Shown here: positions 5,006 through 5,420 of the stretch, one piece after another
Position numbering within the stretch: position 1 is the first letter of the stretch
How the letters are laid out: every line of letters begins with the position of its first letter
Origin: Nitrospinota bacterium
GTDB taxonomy: Bacteria > Nitrospinota > Nitrospinia > UBA9942
DNA length: 5,420 bases
Reading direction: 5' to 3'
Assembly (NCBI GenBank): GCA_016200365.1
Contig: JACQEW010000166.1
Location: 1-5,420 of the forward strand
Made by a program: the position numbers and the translations under genes
Notes under the pieces: model-generated
Told to the model about the DNA's origin: nothing
What the model saw: the letters and a program-made list of their open reading frames with translations, nothing else
Database searches by the model: none

Positions 5006-5420
5006 TATATCCAAATTCCTCACCTCTAAGGCATGGGTTTGAATAAACTCCCTCCTCGGTTCTACCTGGTCCCCCATCAGGACCGTAAATATATCATCCG
5101 ATTCTACAGCATCTTCTACCCTTACCTGAAGCAGTGTCCGTGTCTCGGGATTCATAGTAGTGCTCCACAACTGCCCCGGGTTCATCTCGCCCAGCCCTTT
5201 ATATCTCTGGATATTTATCCCGCTCTTTCCCTCCGTAATTATATATTCGATAAGTGAGTTTGCATTATTAAACTCCTTCTCTTCTTTTTCAAGGACTACT
5301 CTATACGGCGGATTATAGACATCCTTTACATTGTTATGCAGCCCAAGCAACTCCTGATATTCCGCCATCGAGACAAGCTCCCAGTTAATCACCCTTTTTA
5401 TCCCCACCCTTTTATCATAC
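5003..5420 (-). CDS. gyrB: DNA gyrase subunit B, C-terminal part
   Basis: The frame is open to the right edge of the window, so only the last 138 residues are seen; the ATPase domain and most of the TOPRIM domain lie outside. GyrB binds and hydrolyses ATP and, through TOPRIM metal ions, works with GyrA in DNA cleavage. The visible part holds the typical C-terminal block: QRYKGLGEMNPGQLW, then TTMNPETRTLLQVRVEDAVE, FTVLMGDQVEPRR and the end FIQTHALEVRNLDI, which is close to the ending of many bacterial GyrB proteins. No internal stop or frameshift is visible. The TAA stop lies inside the outermost unit of the heptamer element that separates it from gyrA, with which it probably forms an operon. 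Confidence 0.98.
   Translation of the reverse strand, partial: YDKRVGIKRVINWELVSMAEYQELLGLHNNVKDVYNPPYRVVLEKEEKEFNNANSLIEYIITEGKSGINIQRYKGLGEMNPGQLWSTTMNPETRTLLQVRVEDAVESDDIFTVLMGDQVEPRREFIQTHALEVRNLDI

Noticed and set aside
5002..5007. Perfect TATAAT on the minus strand upstream of gyrA
   Set aside because: It overlaps the gyrB stop and AT-rich repeat; 17 bases upstream the sequence is CTTAGA, a poor -35. It could act as a weak promoter but is not supported.

Overview
This is a compact, moderately AT-rich bacterial window. Every gene I can support is on the minus strand. In transcription order (right to left) they are: the 3' end of gyrB (window edge to 5003), gyrA (4924-2492), a TPR-repeat lipoprotein gene of the BamD/YbgF type (2484-1666), serS (1593-316), tRNA-Ser(TGA) (about 287-202) and tRNA-Ser(GCT) (106-18). 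The plus-strand open frames are shadows of these genes.

The exported TPR lipoprotein suggests a diderm bacterium. The 810-residue GyrA lacks the longer C-terminal tail seen in Enterobacteria. Gene order and intergenic style remind me of uncultured Nitrospirota or Desulfobacterota genomes, but the window does not prove that. gyrB-gyrA with serS and tRNA-Ser close downstream also occurs, with other genes between, near the origin in some Firmicutes.

Two jobs are visible. Gyrase (GyrA2GyrB2) controls DNA supercoiling. SerRS charges tRNA-Ser, and here it sits beside two of its substrate tRNAs, which between them read UCA (and probably other UCN) and AGC/AGU codons. The TPR lipoprotein is probably an envelope assembly factor lying between these two informational groups.

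The most unusual content is intergenic. Each of the five gaps is occupied by an element built of 7-bp units. In four gaps the units form two opposed arms around a short centre (4+6, 5+5, 3+4 and 5+5 units). In the serS/tRNA gap only one arm is present. The unit sequence differs between gaps: GTTAGTT-like in three, GCAATGA in one, GATTTAC in one. The seven-base period and the inverted layout stay constant. These elements contain the stop codons of gyrB, the TPR gene and serS. In the gyrA/TPR gap the element runs into the coding sequence and supplies the start codon and nearly all of the signal peptide of the TPR lipoprotein. This heptamer-palindrome family, and its co-option as coding sequence, is the main candidate for something undescribed.

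No stretch over 300 bases lacks a gene. I found no convincing promoter, intrinsic terminator, CRISPR array, insertion sequence or transposase gene.
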